Translations under genes and position numbers: made by a program
Shown here: piece by piece, positions 33,749-42,291 of the stretch
How the letters are laid out: every line of letters starts with the position of its first letter
Numbering within the stretch: position 1 is the first letter of the stretch
Notes under the pieces: model-generated
The model's input: the letters and a program-made list of their open reading frames with translations, nothing else
What the model was told of the DNA's origin: nothing
Databases searched by the model: none
Origin: Phaeovibrio sulfidiphilus
GTDB taxonomy: Bacteria; Pseudomonadota; Alphaproteobacteria; Rhodospirillales; Rhodospirillaceae
Reading direction: 5' to 3'
Assembly: GCF_014861485.1 (NCBI RefSeq)
Contig: NZ_JACZHT010000004.1
Coordinates: 186,001 to 250,000 of the forward strand
Length of the DNA stretch: 64,000 bases

Positions 33749-34540
33749 ATGAGAGATTTTCTTCGCAGAGTGTTGGGCTCGGGCCTCGTGTCCGGTGCGG
33801 TGGCCCTGTCCGCGTTTGGGCCGGGCACGGCGGCTGCGGCGGATGTGAGGGTGGCTGTCGCGGCCAACTTCCTTGCCCCCCTGAAACAGCTGGGCGACGC
33901 GTGGGAGGCTCTGACCGGCAACCGGATTGTGGTGTCGTCCGGACCGTCTGGGGCCCTGTATGCCCAGATCGTCAACGGAGCGCCCTTTGACCTGTTCTTC
34001 TCGGCCGATATCGAGCGCCCCCAGGATCTGGAGCGGGCCGGTCTGGCCGAGGAGGGCACCCGGTTCACCTACGCGGTCGGCGTTCTGGCCCTGTGGTCTC
34101 CGAAGGAGGGGAGCGTTCCGCCCGAGGGCCCCGTTCCGGACCCTGACACGGTTCGGTTTCTGGCCATCGCCGATCCCGGCACCGCGCCCTACGGCGCCGC
34201 TGCCCGTCAGATTTTGGAAAAGGCAGGGGTCTGGGAGCGCATGAGCCGGGACCGGAAGCTGGTTGTGGGAACCAGTATCGGCCAGACGTACAGCCATGTG
34301 GCCTCGGGGGCGGCGCCTCTGGGATTTGTGGCCCTGTCCCAGATTCTTGACCCCCAAAGCGGGACCGTGAGGGGCTCGTTCTGGCTGCCGCCTGCGCAGG
34401 ACTACACCCCCATACGCCAGCAGGCGGTCCTGCTCCGCTCCGCCGCTGCCCCCGAGGTGGCAAGGGCGTTCCTCGCCTGGGTCCACACGGACGCCGGGGC
34501 AAGGGCCATCATCCGCAGCTACGGCTACGAGACGGAGTAG
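33749..34540 (+). CDS. modA: Molybdate-binding periplasmic protein ModA
   Basis: Captures molybdate for the ModBC importer. The 263 residues have a signal peptide (1-30, ending TAAAA) and the family opening VRVAVAANFLAPLKQL. VVSSGPSGALYAQI and the PFDLFFSAD stretch line the anion site, and GTAPYGAAA the second lobe. The ATG follows AAAAGGAA. Followed by modB after 6 bp. Confidence 0.95.
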   Translation: MRDFLRRVLGSGLVSGAVALSAFGPGTAAAADVRVAVAANFLAPLKQLGDAWEALTGNRIVVSSGPSGALYAQIVNGAPFDLFFSADIERPQDLERAGLAEEGTRFTYAVGVLALWSPKEGSVPPEGPVPDPDTVRFLAIADPGTAPYGAAARQILEKAGVWERMSRDRKLVVGTSIGQTYSHVASGAAPLGFVALSQILDPQSGTVRGSFWLPPAQDYTPIRQQAVLLRSAAAPEVARAFLAWVHTDAGARAIIRSYGYETE

Positions 34541-34546
34541 CCTCCG

Positions 34547-35245
34547 GTGGACGGGTTCCTCTCCCCGGCGGATCTGACGGCGTTAGGGGTCACGCTCCGG
34601 CTGGCGATGATCAGCACGGGACTGATGCTTGTGCTCTTCACGCCGCTTGCCTGGGGGCTGGCCCGGATGCGCTCGTCCTCGAAGGCGGTGTTCGAGGCGA
34701 TTGTGGCCCTTCCCCTGGTTCTGCCGCCAACGGTCCTGGGGTTCTATCTGCTGATCGCGCTCGGCCCCCGGGGCGTGGTGGGCGGGGCCCTTGAGAGCCT
34801 TGGTTTCGGTCACCTGGCGTTTTCGTTTTCCGGGCTGGTGATCGGCTCCATGATCTATTCCCTGCCGTTTGTCATGCAGCCGCTTCAGAACGCGTTCCAG
34901 GCGCTGGATCCCCGCCTGATGGAGGCGGCCGCCACGTTGCGGGCCTCTCCGCTGGACCGGTTTTTCACGATTGCGGTTCCTTTGGCCTCCCGGGGCTTTC
35001 TCAGTGCGGCGGTCCTGTCCTTTGCCCACACCATGGGGGAGTTCGGCGTGGTCATCATGATCGGCGGCAGCATTCCGGGGGAGACCCGGGTCGCGTCCAT
35101 TGCCATCTTCAACCACGTGGAAACCATGGACTACGCGGCCGCCCACGGCCTGGCGGGCGTGCTGCTTGTGATCTCATTCCTTCTGCTTCTGGGAGTGTTC
35201 GCGGTGAACCGCCGGTTTGCGCGCATCACGGGGCCGGGCGCATGA
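34547..35245 (+). CDS. modB: Molybdate ABC transporter permease ModB
   Basis: Inner-membrane channel of the molybdate importer, 232 residues, five to six hydrophobic segments. The EAA-type cytoplasmic loop reads MEAAATLRASPLDRFFTIAVPLASRG, and GEFGVVIMIGGSIPGETR is characteristic of ModB. GTG start at 34547 with GGAG upstream. Overlaps modC as ATGA. Confidence 0.95.
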   Translation: MDGFLSPADLTALGVTLRLAMISTGLMLVLFTPLAWGLARMRSSSKAVFEAIVALPLVLPPTVLGFYLLIALGPRGVVGGALESLGFGHLAFSFSGLVIGSMIYSLPFVMQPLQNAFQALDPRLMEAAATLRASPLDRFFTIAVPLASRGFLSAAVLSFAHTMGEFGVVIMIGGSIPGETRVASIAIFNHVETMDYAAAHGLAGVLLVISFLLLLGVFAVNRRFARITGPGA

Positions 35246-36312
35246 GTATCGAGGCCCGCTTCCGTTGTGACCGGGGGGACTTCGTCCTCGACTTCAACGC
35301 CACCTTTCCGGCCCGGGGGGTGACGGCCCTTTTCGGGCCCTCGGGCTGCGGGAAGACGACGGTTCTGCGCTGTGTCGCGGGTCTGGAGCGGGCACCCGGG
35401 GGCGTCTTCCGGATCGGGGACGAGACCTGGCAGGACGGACGCGTCTTCCTGCCTGCCCACAGGCGGTCTGTGGGCATGGTGTCCCAGGGGGAGAGCCTGT
35501 TTCCCCATCTCCCGGTTCTGGGCAACATGCTGTACGGGCGCAAGCGCTCCCGCATTCCGCCGGATCCGGTCGAGTTCGAGGCGCTGGTTCACCTTCTGGG
35601 GCTTGGGGATCTTCTGGCGCGGCGGATCGACACCCTGTCCGGCGGCGAGCGGCAGCGGGTGGCCCTGGCCCGGGCCCTGCTGTGCGGGCCACGGCTTTTG
35701 CTGCTGGATGAGCCCCTGTCCGCTCTGGATGCGCCCCGGAAGGCCGGGATCCTCCCCTATCTGGAGCGCCTGTGCGCCCAGACCAGCGTGCCGGTTCTGT
35801 ATGTCAGCCACGCCCCGGACGAGATCGCGCGTCTGGCGGATCGGGTCATCGTTCTGGATCAGGGGCGTGTGCGGGCTCACGGGTCCGTGGATGAGGTGTT
35901 TGTGCGCCTGGACCTGCCCCTGGGGATCGGGCCTGACGCGTGCGCGTTTGTGGAGGCTGTTGTCCGGGCCCACGATGTCACCTCCCACCTCTCGGTGCTG
36001 GAGTTCGCGGGCGGGACGCTGCTGGTGGAGCGCAGTGACCGCCCCCCCGGCGCGCGTTTGCGTGTGCGGATTGATGCGCGGGATGTGAGCCTGACGCTGG
36101 ACAGGCCGGAGCGGTCGTCCATCATCAACAGTTTTCCGGTCCGGGTTGTGGAAACGGCCGATGCGGATACACCGGCCAGCCTGATGGTCCGGCTTGATGC
36201 GGGGGGCGCGGGGCTTCTGGCGCGGATCACCCGGTACTCGGCCCAGGCCCTGAACATTGCGCCGGGCCTCGATCTGTGGGCCCAGGTCAAGGGCGTCGCC
36301 ATTTTCCAGTAG
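35242..36312 (+). CDS. modC: Molybdate ABC transporter ATPase ModC
   Basis: ATPase of the molybdate importer, 356 residues. Walker A GPSGCGKTT, signature LSGGERQRVALARAL, Walker B LLLLDEPLSALD, and a C-terminal TOBE/Mop-like domain (about 285-356) that can bind molybdate and shut transport. Last gene of the block. Confidence 0.95.
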   Translation: MSIEARFRCDRGDFVLDFNATFPARGVTALFGPSGCGKTTVLRCVAGLERAPGGVFRIGDETWQDGRVFLPAHRRSVGMVSQGESLFPHLPVLGNMLYGRKRSRIPPDPVEFEALVHLLGLGDLLARRIDTLSGGERQRVALARALLCGPRLLLLDEPLSALDAPRKAGILPYLERLCAQTSVPVLYVSHAPDEIARLADRVIVLDQGRVRAHGSVDEVFVRLDLPLGIGPDACAFVEAVVRAHDVTSHLSVLEFAGGTLLVERSDRPPGARLRVRIDARDVSLTLDRPERSSIINSFPVRVVETADADTPASLMVRLDAGGAGLLARITRYSAQALNIAPGLDLWAQVKGVAIFQ

Positions 36313-36683
36313 GAGCGGGCGGGGCTCCTGTTTCCAGGGGCGAGAGGCTGCCCGGGCGGGAGCCCTCCGGTTTTCGGGGCGCGCCGCCACCCGGATGGCC
36401 GCCACCCGGATGGGACGCGGTCCGGGCGAACAGCCACCGTGGGGGCACTGTGGGGGCGGGCGGATGTCGGCCATGGGGGCTCCATGGGGGCGTCATCGTC
36501 TTTCGCTTTTTCGTCCGGATCCGCTGCGGGCGCCCTCCCGCTGGTTCGACCCTGTGACGGGAGCACACCCGGGCCCGTGTCCGTTGTGCCTACCCGTGTT
36601 TGTACTGTTGAGGCCCCCGGGGCGGTTAGCCCCCCGGGAACCTGCTGCCTTCCCTCTTACTCGATCTTTTTCGGAGACTGGCC
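36313..36683. other. 371-bp region between modC and the AhpD-like gene
   Basis: No gene recognised. Near 36391-36414 a short word, GCCACCCGGATGG, is repeated. At about 36613-36639 a GC hairpin (CCCCCGGGGC ggtta GCCCCCCGGG) lies 45 bp before the next start codon; it lacks a T-run and may be a leader structure. Confidence 0.5.
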
Positions 36684-37115
36684 ATGAGCGCACTTCGCCT
36701 TCCCTACTCGACCCTCTCGCCCGAAGCCTACAAGGGGTTGGGCATGACCAAGAAAGCCCTGGACAAGAGCAGCCTTGGAAAACAGCTGGTGGAACTTGTT
36801 TACCTGCGGGTGTCCCAGATGAATGGCTGCGCCTTCTGCCTCGAGATGCACGCAGCCGCCCTGCGTGCCGGGGGTGTGCCCGAGGTGAAGCTGGACAGCC
36901 TTGCGGGCTGGCGTGTCAGCGCGCAGTTCAGTGACCGGGAGCGCGCGGCTCTGGCCTGGGCGGAGTCCCTTGTCAACGTGGCCGAGACCCATGCCCCCGA
37001 CGAGGAGTACGCTCCCCTCAGGGTCCACTTCACGGACGAGGAGATATCGGATCTCACCTTTGCTGTAGCGTTGATGAGCTCTTTCAATCGTCTGGCGATT
37101 GGCATGCGGCAGTAA
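36684..37115 (+). CDS. AhpD/CMD-family alkylhydroperoxidase-like protein (intact CxxC)
   Basis: Carboxymuconolactone decarboxylase/AhpD-fold protein, 143 residues. The catalytic-type motif is NGCAFCLEMH, with C-x2-C-x3-H as in AhpD-like peroxidases. The C-terminus ends SSFNRLAIGMRQ. Likely a small cytoplasmic thiol peroxidase or disulphide reductase. It has a same-length paralogue at 52936-53367 on the far side of the mobile island. Stand-alone; a GGAG precedes the ATG. Confidence 0.85.
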   Translation: MSALRLPYSTLSPEAYKGLGMTKKALDKSSLGKQLVELVYLRVSQMNGCAFCLEMHAAALRAGGVPEVKLDSLAGWRVSAQFSDRERAALAWAESLVNVAETHAPDEEYAPLRVHFTDEEISDLTFAVALMSSFNRLAIGMRQ

Positions 37116-37327
37116 GTACCCGGGAGTGCCGGGGCGTCAGGCCGGGGGGGAGCGTCTGTCCGGGAGCCCGGTCGCCAGCCTTCGGACAACCGCGAGCCCG
37201 GGGACACGGAACGGCCGTTGTGCGATGACGCCGGCGTCAGCTGTCTGGCTTTGAAGGGGTACAGCCCGGATCGGACGCGCGGGCCATGGTCGTCTTGAGA
37301 TCCGGCGGGCGGCTTCAGCGCGTCGGG

Positions 37328-38911
37328 TTAATCGCCGGTGTCCGCATTCTGGATGACCTGGTCCCAGACTGTGGCCCAGTCGGGGTCGGAGCGCAAAACC
37401 ACCTCAACGGTTTCGCCGTGGGCCTTGCCGGGGATGGGTGTCAGGACGATCCGTTCCAGGGTGCATTCGAACAGGATGCGGGTTGCCCGCCGGTTTCCCT
37501 TGCCGTCGGACAGGCCGATAATCAGGCGATACAGGCTGGAGCGGATGTCGTCCTCGCTTGGAAGGGGGATCTCGCTGCGGCGCAGGAGCTGGTGGATCTC
37601 TTTCTGGCGGATCTGGAGCTCCCGGATCCGCTCAACGACCAGGTCCCGGTCCAGTCCGCGGCCAATCGCATCAATGTAGTTTTCAATGGCTGCTTTGACG
37701 TCGGTTTCCTCTTTGTGCAGGCTCGCCAAAGGCCCGCACCGGGCCATAATGAGGGGCTCAAGAGTGGGGCGCAGGGGAGGGGCCTCCGCCAGGCGCCGCT
37801 CAATCGCCAGAAAGGCCTCGTCAAGCAAAACAGCCTCACGGACGCCCCGTGCGTTGCGGCAGGACCTGCTAACCCGATAGTTGGAGCAAACGTAGCGGGT
37901 TGAGTTGCCGATCGTCTTGGGTCCGGAACAGACGCCGCACACAACCCAGCCGGTGAGCGGGTGCTGGTTGTGGGTGTTGATCCGGTTGTCCTCGAGGTAA
38001 CGGGCTCTTTTTTTCTGCGGCTTGCTGATTTTCTGAGAGATCAGGCGCTCTTGGACCCGGGCCCAGGTGGCGTCATCGATGATGCGAAGCTCCGGCCGCT
38101 CCACCACGACCCACGCGGACGGATCGTTGGGCTGCACGGAGAGAGCCCCTGTGGAAGGATTGAGTACCCGTCGTGAGCGGTTGAAAATGACCTGGCCAAC
38201 GTAAATCGGGTTGTTGAGGATGCCATGCCGGATTGGCTTTGACGGATTATCCAGAGTGGAGATGCGCCAGGCGGGTTTGCGGGGGGACGGAACGCCCTCG
38301 GCGTTCAGGTCGGCCACGATCTCTGTCGGTGTTCGGCCCTCCGCATACTCCTGAAAAATGCGGCGGACCGTGGCGGCCTCGTGGGGGACGATTTCCCGCA
38401 GCCCGTTGATATAGCGTCCCCGCTCGTCCGTGACCCCACGGACCACGCTGTACCCGTAGGCCGCGCCGCCCATCACGTACCCCGCCCGGGTCCGTCCTTC
38501 CTGTCCACGGCGGATCTTGTTTTTCAGGTCCGATAAAAACAAAGCGTTCATTGTCCCTTTGAGCCCAATATGCAGCTCGCTGATGAGTCCTTCCTGAACC
38601 GTCCGAATGGGGACGTTTGCGAAATTCGCCAGCTCAAAGATCCGGGCAATATCCGCGAGCGACCGCGAGAGCCGGTCCAAACCCTCGCAGAGGATACCAC
38701 TGATTTCACGTTTTGCGAGAGCCTCAAGCATGTCTGCCAGTCCAGGGCGGTTCCATGTTGCGCCCGAGCAGGCCGCATCCGTGAACACCCGGACAGCACT
38801 GTCGTCCTCACCGGCCGAGCGCAACCACGCGCGGCAGAGCGCGATCTGATCTTCGATCGAGGTTGGGTTTTGCAGGTCCGACGAATAGCGGGCGTAAATG
38901 GCGAGGGTCAT
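37328..38911 (-). CDS. Large serine recombinase (integrase)
   Basis: Site-specific recombinase of 527 residues. The catalytic N-terminal domain starts IYARYSSDLQNPTSIEDQ, with the nucleophile Ser in YSS. The Arg-rich GILCEGLDRLSRSLADIARI stretch follows. Then comes a recombinase domain (AAYGYSVVRG, HGILNNPIYVGQV) and a zinc ribbon (CGVCSGPKT..YVCSNYRVSRSC). A coiled-coil region follows. It is the probable integrase of the island that ends near 52545. Typical enzymes of this class recombine short att sites rather than tRNA genes, in keeping with the lack of a tRNA here. Confidence 0.93.
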   Translation of the reverse strand: MTLAIYARYSSDLQNPTSIEDQIALCRAWLRSAGEDDSAVRVFTDAACSGATWNRPGLADMLEALAKREISGILCEGLDRLSRSLADIARIFELANFANVPIRTVQEGLISELHIGLKGTMNALFLSDLKNKIRRGQEGRTRAGYVMGGAAYGYSVVRGVTDERGRYINGLREIVPHEAATVRRIFQEYAEGRTPTEIVADLNAEGVPSPRKPAWRISTLDNPSKPIRHGILNNPIYVGQVIFNRSRRVLNPSTGALSVQPNDPSAWVVVERPELRIIDDATWARVQERLISQKISKPQKKRARYLEDNRINTHNQHPLTGWVVCGVCSGPKTIGNSTRYVCSNYRVSRSCRNARGVREAVLLDEAFLAIERRLAEAPPLRPTLEPLIMARCGPLASLHKEETDVKAAIENYIDAIGRGLDRDLVVERIRELQIRQKEIHQLLRRSEIPLPSEDDIRSSLYRLIIGLSDGKGNRRATRILFECTLERIVLTPIPGKAHGETVEVVLRSDPDWATVWDQVIQNADTGD

Positions 38912-39056
38912 AAGGGAAGAATGGCCGCCCTTAACAGAGTGATGAAGAACGGTTGTGAATCAAGCCGGTGCCTCCCGCCGGGTCAAGGCGAAAACGATGC
39001 AAAGAAATCGACGCACCCTTGGCGCGAAAATCATATCATTATCCCCCAAATGGGCG

Positions 39057-39236
39057 TGCCTTGCTCCGTTTTGCTCCATTTTGGGGAGCGCCTTGCTCCG
39101 TTTTGCTCCGTTTTGCTCCGTTTTGCTCCGTTTTGCTCCGTTTCGGGGCCACCCTACCCCGTTTTGCTCCGTTTCGGGGCCACCCTACCCCGTTTTGCTC
39201 CGTTTTGCTCCGTTTCGGGGAGTGCCTTGCTCCGTT
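39057..39236. repeat. Tandem repeat field, 10-bp unit TTTTGCTCCG
   Basis: About eleven copies of TTGCTCC at 10-bp or near-10-bp phasing, four of them perfect TTTTGCTCCG in a row (39101-39140). Interspersed are two 31-bp units, GTTTCGGGGCCACCCTACCCC plus a 10-mer. A helical-turn period of 10 bp puts all copies on one face of the DNA. It lies 146 bp from the recombinase start and between it and the mobilisation genes; it may be an iteron-like origin, a recombinase accessory site, or a hypervariable relic. Confidence 0.85.
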
Positions 39237-39366
39237 TTTCCGCGTATTCTTCTCTGTCGTCCTTCTGGCAGGATATGGCCGGTGGGCCCACCGGCCTTTC
39301 CTGTGCCTCCAGCAGGGAGCTTATTCGCACCGGGGTGCTCAACGCGGCGCCCGGGAAACCGGGCAC

Positions 39367-39389
39367 AAAAAAAGGCCCCCGAAGGAGCC
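39367..39389 (-). terminator. Rho-independent terminator after the relaxase gene
   Basis: On the minus strand GGCTCC-TTCG-GGGGCC followed by seven T: a six-base stem closed by a UUCG tetraloop. It lies 27 bp past the relaxase stop. Confidence 0.85.
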
Positions 39390-39415
39390 TCGAAAGAGCG
39401 TCGTCGGGGACGCGA

Positions 39416-40792
39416 TCACCGCTCCATGCCGAAATCCCGATTACGATTCGGGCGGTTCTGTTGACGTCCGGAGCGTTGATCTCCGGGTGATGACGACGGT
39501 GGGACTGGGGCGCCCGGGGTGGGTGTCGGCGGCTTGCTCCGGGCGTCCGCCGGAGCGGGCCCGGTGTGACCCGTTCGTGCCGCCATGGCGTCCTCGAGGG
39601 ACAGGGCGTCCTCGACAAAGGCCTCCAGAACGACGGGAGCGAGAGTGGATTTCTCGCCCTTGAGTGTCTTTTGGAGCTTGTCGGCTATCCGTTGTCGTCT
39701 GGCACGGGGAGGCAGGGTGACAACTCCTTTGTGTGTGTTCTCCTTGAAAGCGAGAAGAATGGCAAGGGCCAGGGTATCCCGGTGGGCCTCGGCCATGAGG
39801 TGGTCTTTCCAGGAACGGATCCGCACGGCGCCTTTCTCCAGGCCGGGCGCGCTGCGCTCCTGGAGAAACTGTCGCCAGAGCCTGCTCTGACCGGGAAAGC
39901 GCGTCAGCGGGCGGCCCCGGAAGGGAAAGCGCGGGGCAGGGCGCCGACCGGCGAGTGCAGCGGATCGTGACCTTTGGTCCCCGGCCTTTGTGTGGGGGGC
40001 GGGCTCCCACGGTCCCAGGCGTTTTTCCAGGGCGCCCTTGCCATAGTTCCGGTTCAGCCAGGACGCCCTCACGGTCTTTTGCCCGTCTCTTTCGGCGAAG
40101 ACCAGACCGGCGCCCCTGCGCCTCAAGGCCACATCGAATTTCGCCAGGGCCGCATGGGCCTCCTGCCAGGTGTTCGCTGCGCCCAGAGCCTCAAGAATGG
40201 CCTCCTTGTGCTCCAGAAGGTGGCGCTCGAAGGACTGTTGCCAGGTCCGCGCCTCATGGTCCCGGGCCTGGGGCGGCAGCCGGTTCTTTTCCTTGTCCCG
40301 TTCCACATCAACATGGAGGCCATAGCGCTGTTCCATAGCCCGGCAGACCCGTGCAAGCGCGGGAAAATCCCATGAAGGCGAGTGGCACAGGTGGTGTTCC
40401 GGATGCACCTTGTTGTATGCAATATGCATGTGAAAGTTATTAGTATTGGTGTGTGTGCCCACAACCCGCTGATGCTCGGTGAACCCCAGAGCCCGGGCGA
40501 ACTCCCGTTCAATGTCCTGAAGGTTCTGCAAGGACAAACGGTCCTCCTCTCCCGGCCGGAATGAGACAACCAGGTGATAGGTGCGGTCTTCCGACCGTGT
40601 GTTAAAGGCGCGGGTGGCATCGATCTCCGCAAGGGCAAGGTCAAGATCATCCAAGTCCGTACCCGCATTGCAATTCTCGATCCAGAAATCTCGCAGCTTC
40701 TCGCCGTCCTTAGGGGCGTCGGCAATGTACTGGCCCAAGCGACGGTAATTGTCCGGGACACCGGGCTTGCGGGGGGGCTTGTGGGCAATCAT
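39416..40792 (-). CDS. MOBP-type relaxase
   Basis: Nicks the transfer origin and stays on the 5' end during conjugative mobilisation. The 458 residues show an N-terminal Tyr (NYRRLGQY, near 17-21) as candidate nucleophile and motif III TNTNNFHMHIAYNKVHPEHH, the His triad typical of the VirD2/TraI/MobP family. A basic, Pro-rich C-terminal half follows. The start overlaps the mobC stop by 4 bp. No type IV secretion genes are present, so the element would be mobilised in trans. Confidence 0.9.
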   Translation of the reverse strand: MIAHKPPRKPGVPDNYRRLGQYIADAPKDGEKLRDFWIENCNAGTDLDDLDLALAEIDATRAFNTRSEDRTYHLVVSFRPGEEDRLSLQNLQDIEREFARALGFTEHQRVVGTHTNTNNFHMHIAYNKVHPEHHLCHSPSWDFPALARVCRAMEQRYGLHVDVERDKEKNRLPPQARDHEARTWQQSFERHLLEHKEAILEALGAANTWQEAHAALAKFDVALRRRGAGLVFAERDGQKTVRASWLNRNYGKGALEKRLGPWEPAPHTKAGDQRSRSAALAGRRPAPRFPFRGRPLTRFPGQSRLWRQFLQERSAPGLEKGAVRIRSWKDHLMAEAHRDTLALAILLAFKENTHKGVVTLPPRARRQRIADKLQKTLKGEKSTLAPVVLEAFVEDALSLEDAMAARTGHTGPAPADARSKPPTPTPGAPVPPSSSPGDQRSGRQQNRPNRNRDFGMER

Positions 40793-41166
40793 GAAGTCTG
40801 CTCGCGCGGGCGTCGGCGAAGGCCATCAAGGTCGAGAACAAGGCTTTTGATGTGGGCTTGTGTGTCCCGGAGAGCGTCACAAAGGCTCAGAATTTGGTCT
40901 TTTTCGGGGTCGGTCAAGCTGCCCTCGCCCTCGGTCAGTATCATTTTCTGGAGGTTGCCAAGTCTGGCCAGGTCCGCGTTGACCTTCAGAAGGTCACGGA
41001 TAGCCTCGGCGCGGGCAAAGCGCTCCGGGTTGGGGAGGGGCTGTCCAAGGACCAGGCGGCGTATCAGCTCGGAGCGCGACAGGCGCACCTGGTCCTTGAA
41101 GGCGTCCACCTGCCGGAGTTCTTCGTCGGTGAACGAGACCTTGATTCGTGTGCGGGTCGTAGCCAT
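40789..41166 (-). CDS. mobC: MobC/TraJ-like relaxosome accessory protein
   Basis: 125 residues with an N-terminal ribbon-helix-helix pattern (RIKVSFTDEELRQVDAFKD ... LSRSELIRRLVLG) and a helical C-terminal part. Such proteins bind near oriT and recruit the relaxase. It is directly upstream of the relaxase gene with an ATGA overlap. The name rests on position and fold type rather than close identity. Confidence 0.75.
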   Translation of the reverse strand: MATTRTRIKVSFTDEELRQVDAFKDQVRLSRSELIRRLVLGQPLPNPERFARAEAIRDLLKVNADLARLGNLQKMILTEGEGSLTDPEKDQILSLCDALRDTQAHIKSLVLDLDGLRRRPREQTS

Positions 41167-41170
41167 AGGG

Positions 41171-41220
41171 GTATCTCTCCTGTTCCGGATCCTGTGCGGG
41201 GCCGGCGTGATCGGAGAGAT
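41171..41220. other. Candidate oriT with MOBP-like nic site
   Basis: Just upstream of mobC, ATCTCTCC (41173-41180) and GGAGAGAT (41213-41220) form an 8-bp inverted repeat. Between them lies GATCCTGTG, which resembles the P-type nic consensus YATCCTG|Y; the nick would fall between 41194 and 41195 on the plus strand. The location next to the accessory gene is the usual one. The consensus is from general knowledge of IncP, IncI and Ti systems. Confidence 0.5.
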
Positions 41221-41272
41221 CCCTTCCGCCGCGCGCCCCGGTCTGGAGCCGTTTTTTTCGCAGCTCGGCGGC

Positions 41273-41857
41273 TCAGCGCTCCAGTGCCGGGCCTTTCGCC
41301 GGAGCCGGGCGCTCCCGGCCCAGAGCCGCCTCCTGGAGAGCGATGTAGGTCTTCTCGGCAGCGCGGATGTTCAGTTTGCGCTGCTGGATCAGGGCGCGTT
41401 CCTCGGGCGTCATGCGGGCCTTGTCCAGGTTCACCAGACGGGCGGCGTGGGAGCCGAAGAACTGCCGGGCCTCATCCCGGGGTAAACCGCCCACGCGGCT
41501 GCGCGGACGGGTATAAGCCTCATCAACAGCCCGGTAGGTCTGCGGGTCGCGAACCTTGGCCACAAGCTTTTCGGTCACAAGCAGACCGTCCAGAGCCTCC
41601 TGAAGGCTGCCCTTCGCAGTTCCGCCCGAGGCGTATTTCTCGACTTCATTCTCAAGAAACTGCCGCTCTGTTGCGAGGATAAGGTCAATATCTCCGCTCT
41701 TTCCAATGGCCTTAAGCGCATCTTTCATGAGCGACTGCGCGGAGGCCGCTGCGCGTGCCTGAACGGACTGATCTCGCGCGCGGATTGCCTGCTCCTCAAT
41801 CAGGAACAGTTTGAAAAACGTCTGGGAATAATCAGGCCTCGAGCCAGTTTCGGCCAT
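41273..41857 (-). CDS. Hypothetical mobilisation-module protein, larger partner (downstream copy)
   Basis: 194-residue, mostly helical and charged protein; no signal or membrane segment. It is a clear paralogue of 42292-42861: both carry RVGGLPRDEARQF, RLVN or RFVN, PEERALxQQRKLNIRAAEKTY and ALQEAALGRER near the C-terminus. It overlaps the small partner gene by 26 bp. No known family recognised. Position just upstream of mobC suggests a plasmid maintenance or transfer role. Confidence 0.75.
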   Translation of the reverse strand: MAETGSRPDYSQTFFKLFLIEEQAIRARDQSVQARAAASAQSLMKDALKAIGKSGDIDLILATERQFLENEVEKYASGGTAKGSLQEALDGLLVTEKLVAKVRDPQTYRAVDEAYTRPRSRVGGLPRDEARQFFGSHAARLVNLDKARMTPEERALIQQRKLNIRAAEKTYIALQEAALGRERPAPAKGPALER

Positions 41858-42092
41858 ACTTCGTCTCCGCTGTTTGGGTACGAACCCCGAGATCCCGGAT
41901 GTAGTCAGCTCCCTTGACGCGTCGCAGCGCCATCAGCGCTTCAGGCGGGAAGTCAACTTGCTTGAGAAGCTCGTCGCCCTTCTCCCAATCGTTCTTCCTT
42001 GCGGCCATAATAAGGTCGTGGAGGGTCCGGTCATCCGGCGCCAGGCGATCGTACTCCTCACGGGTCAAATAGGAATCCTCTGTCCAGGCCAT
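41832..42092 (-). CDS. Hypothetical mobilisation-module protein, small partner (downstream copy)
   Basis: 86 residues from the ATG at 42092, which follows AGGAGGAACC. It starts MAWTEDSYLTREEYDRL and ends TAETKYGRNWLEA. Paralogue of the 86-residue protein at 42836-43096 (MAWTPDSYMTKEDYEN ... YGKDWLDR). Acidic and helical. Together with its larger partner it repeats the upstream gene pair. Function unknown; a toxin-antitoxin-like or regulatory pair is possible but unsupported. Confidence 0.75.
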   Translation of the reverse strand: MAWTEDSYLTREEYDRLAPDDRTLHDLIMAARKNDWEKGDELLKQVDFPPEALMALRRVKGADYIRDLGVRTQTAETKYGRNWLEA

Positions 42093-42291
42093 GGTGGTTC
42101 CTCCTGTTCTGGCGGGGGCGTGCCCCGCTATGGTTGGGGTGTAATGGGGAGAGTCTGACACCATCCCGGGCCTCGGGCAAGATCCGGACAGGCTTCCGGA
42201 AGGTCTTGGCCCCGGGGTGCAAGCACAGTGTGGCGCTTACCGTGACTGTCGGGCGCCGGCGCCCTGCGCGGCACTATCGCTCCAGTGCTTG

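Larger units (their letters stand above)
38912..39415. other. 504-bp region upstream of the recombinase, with repeat field
   Basis: No convincing gene. It contains an AT-rich patch (39027-39050), the 10-bp repeat field at 39057-39236, and the relaxase-operon terminator. Open frames through the repeats exist on the plus strand but translate into low-complexity repeats of the type APFCSVLLRF. Confidence 0.6.

Noticed and set aside
37116-37327. Island att site next to ahpD
   Set aside because: I looked for a direct repeat shared with 52546-52935 and could not identify one convincingly by eye.
39057-39236. CRISPR array
   Set aside because: Units are 10 bp with no unique spacers of regular length and no cas genes nearby.
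38955-39663. Plus-strand open frames through the TTTTGCTCCG repeats
   Set aside because: They translate to low-complexity repeats (APFCSVLLRF type), lack ribosome sites and overlap the terminator and the relaxase gene antisense.
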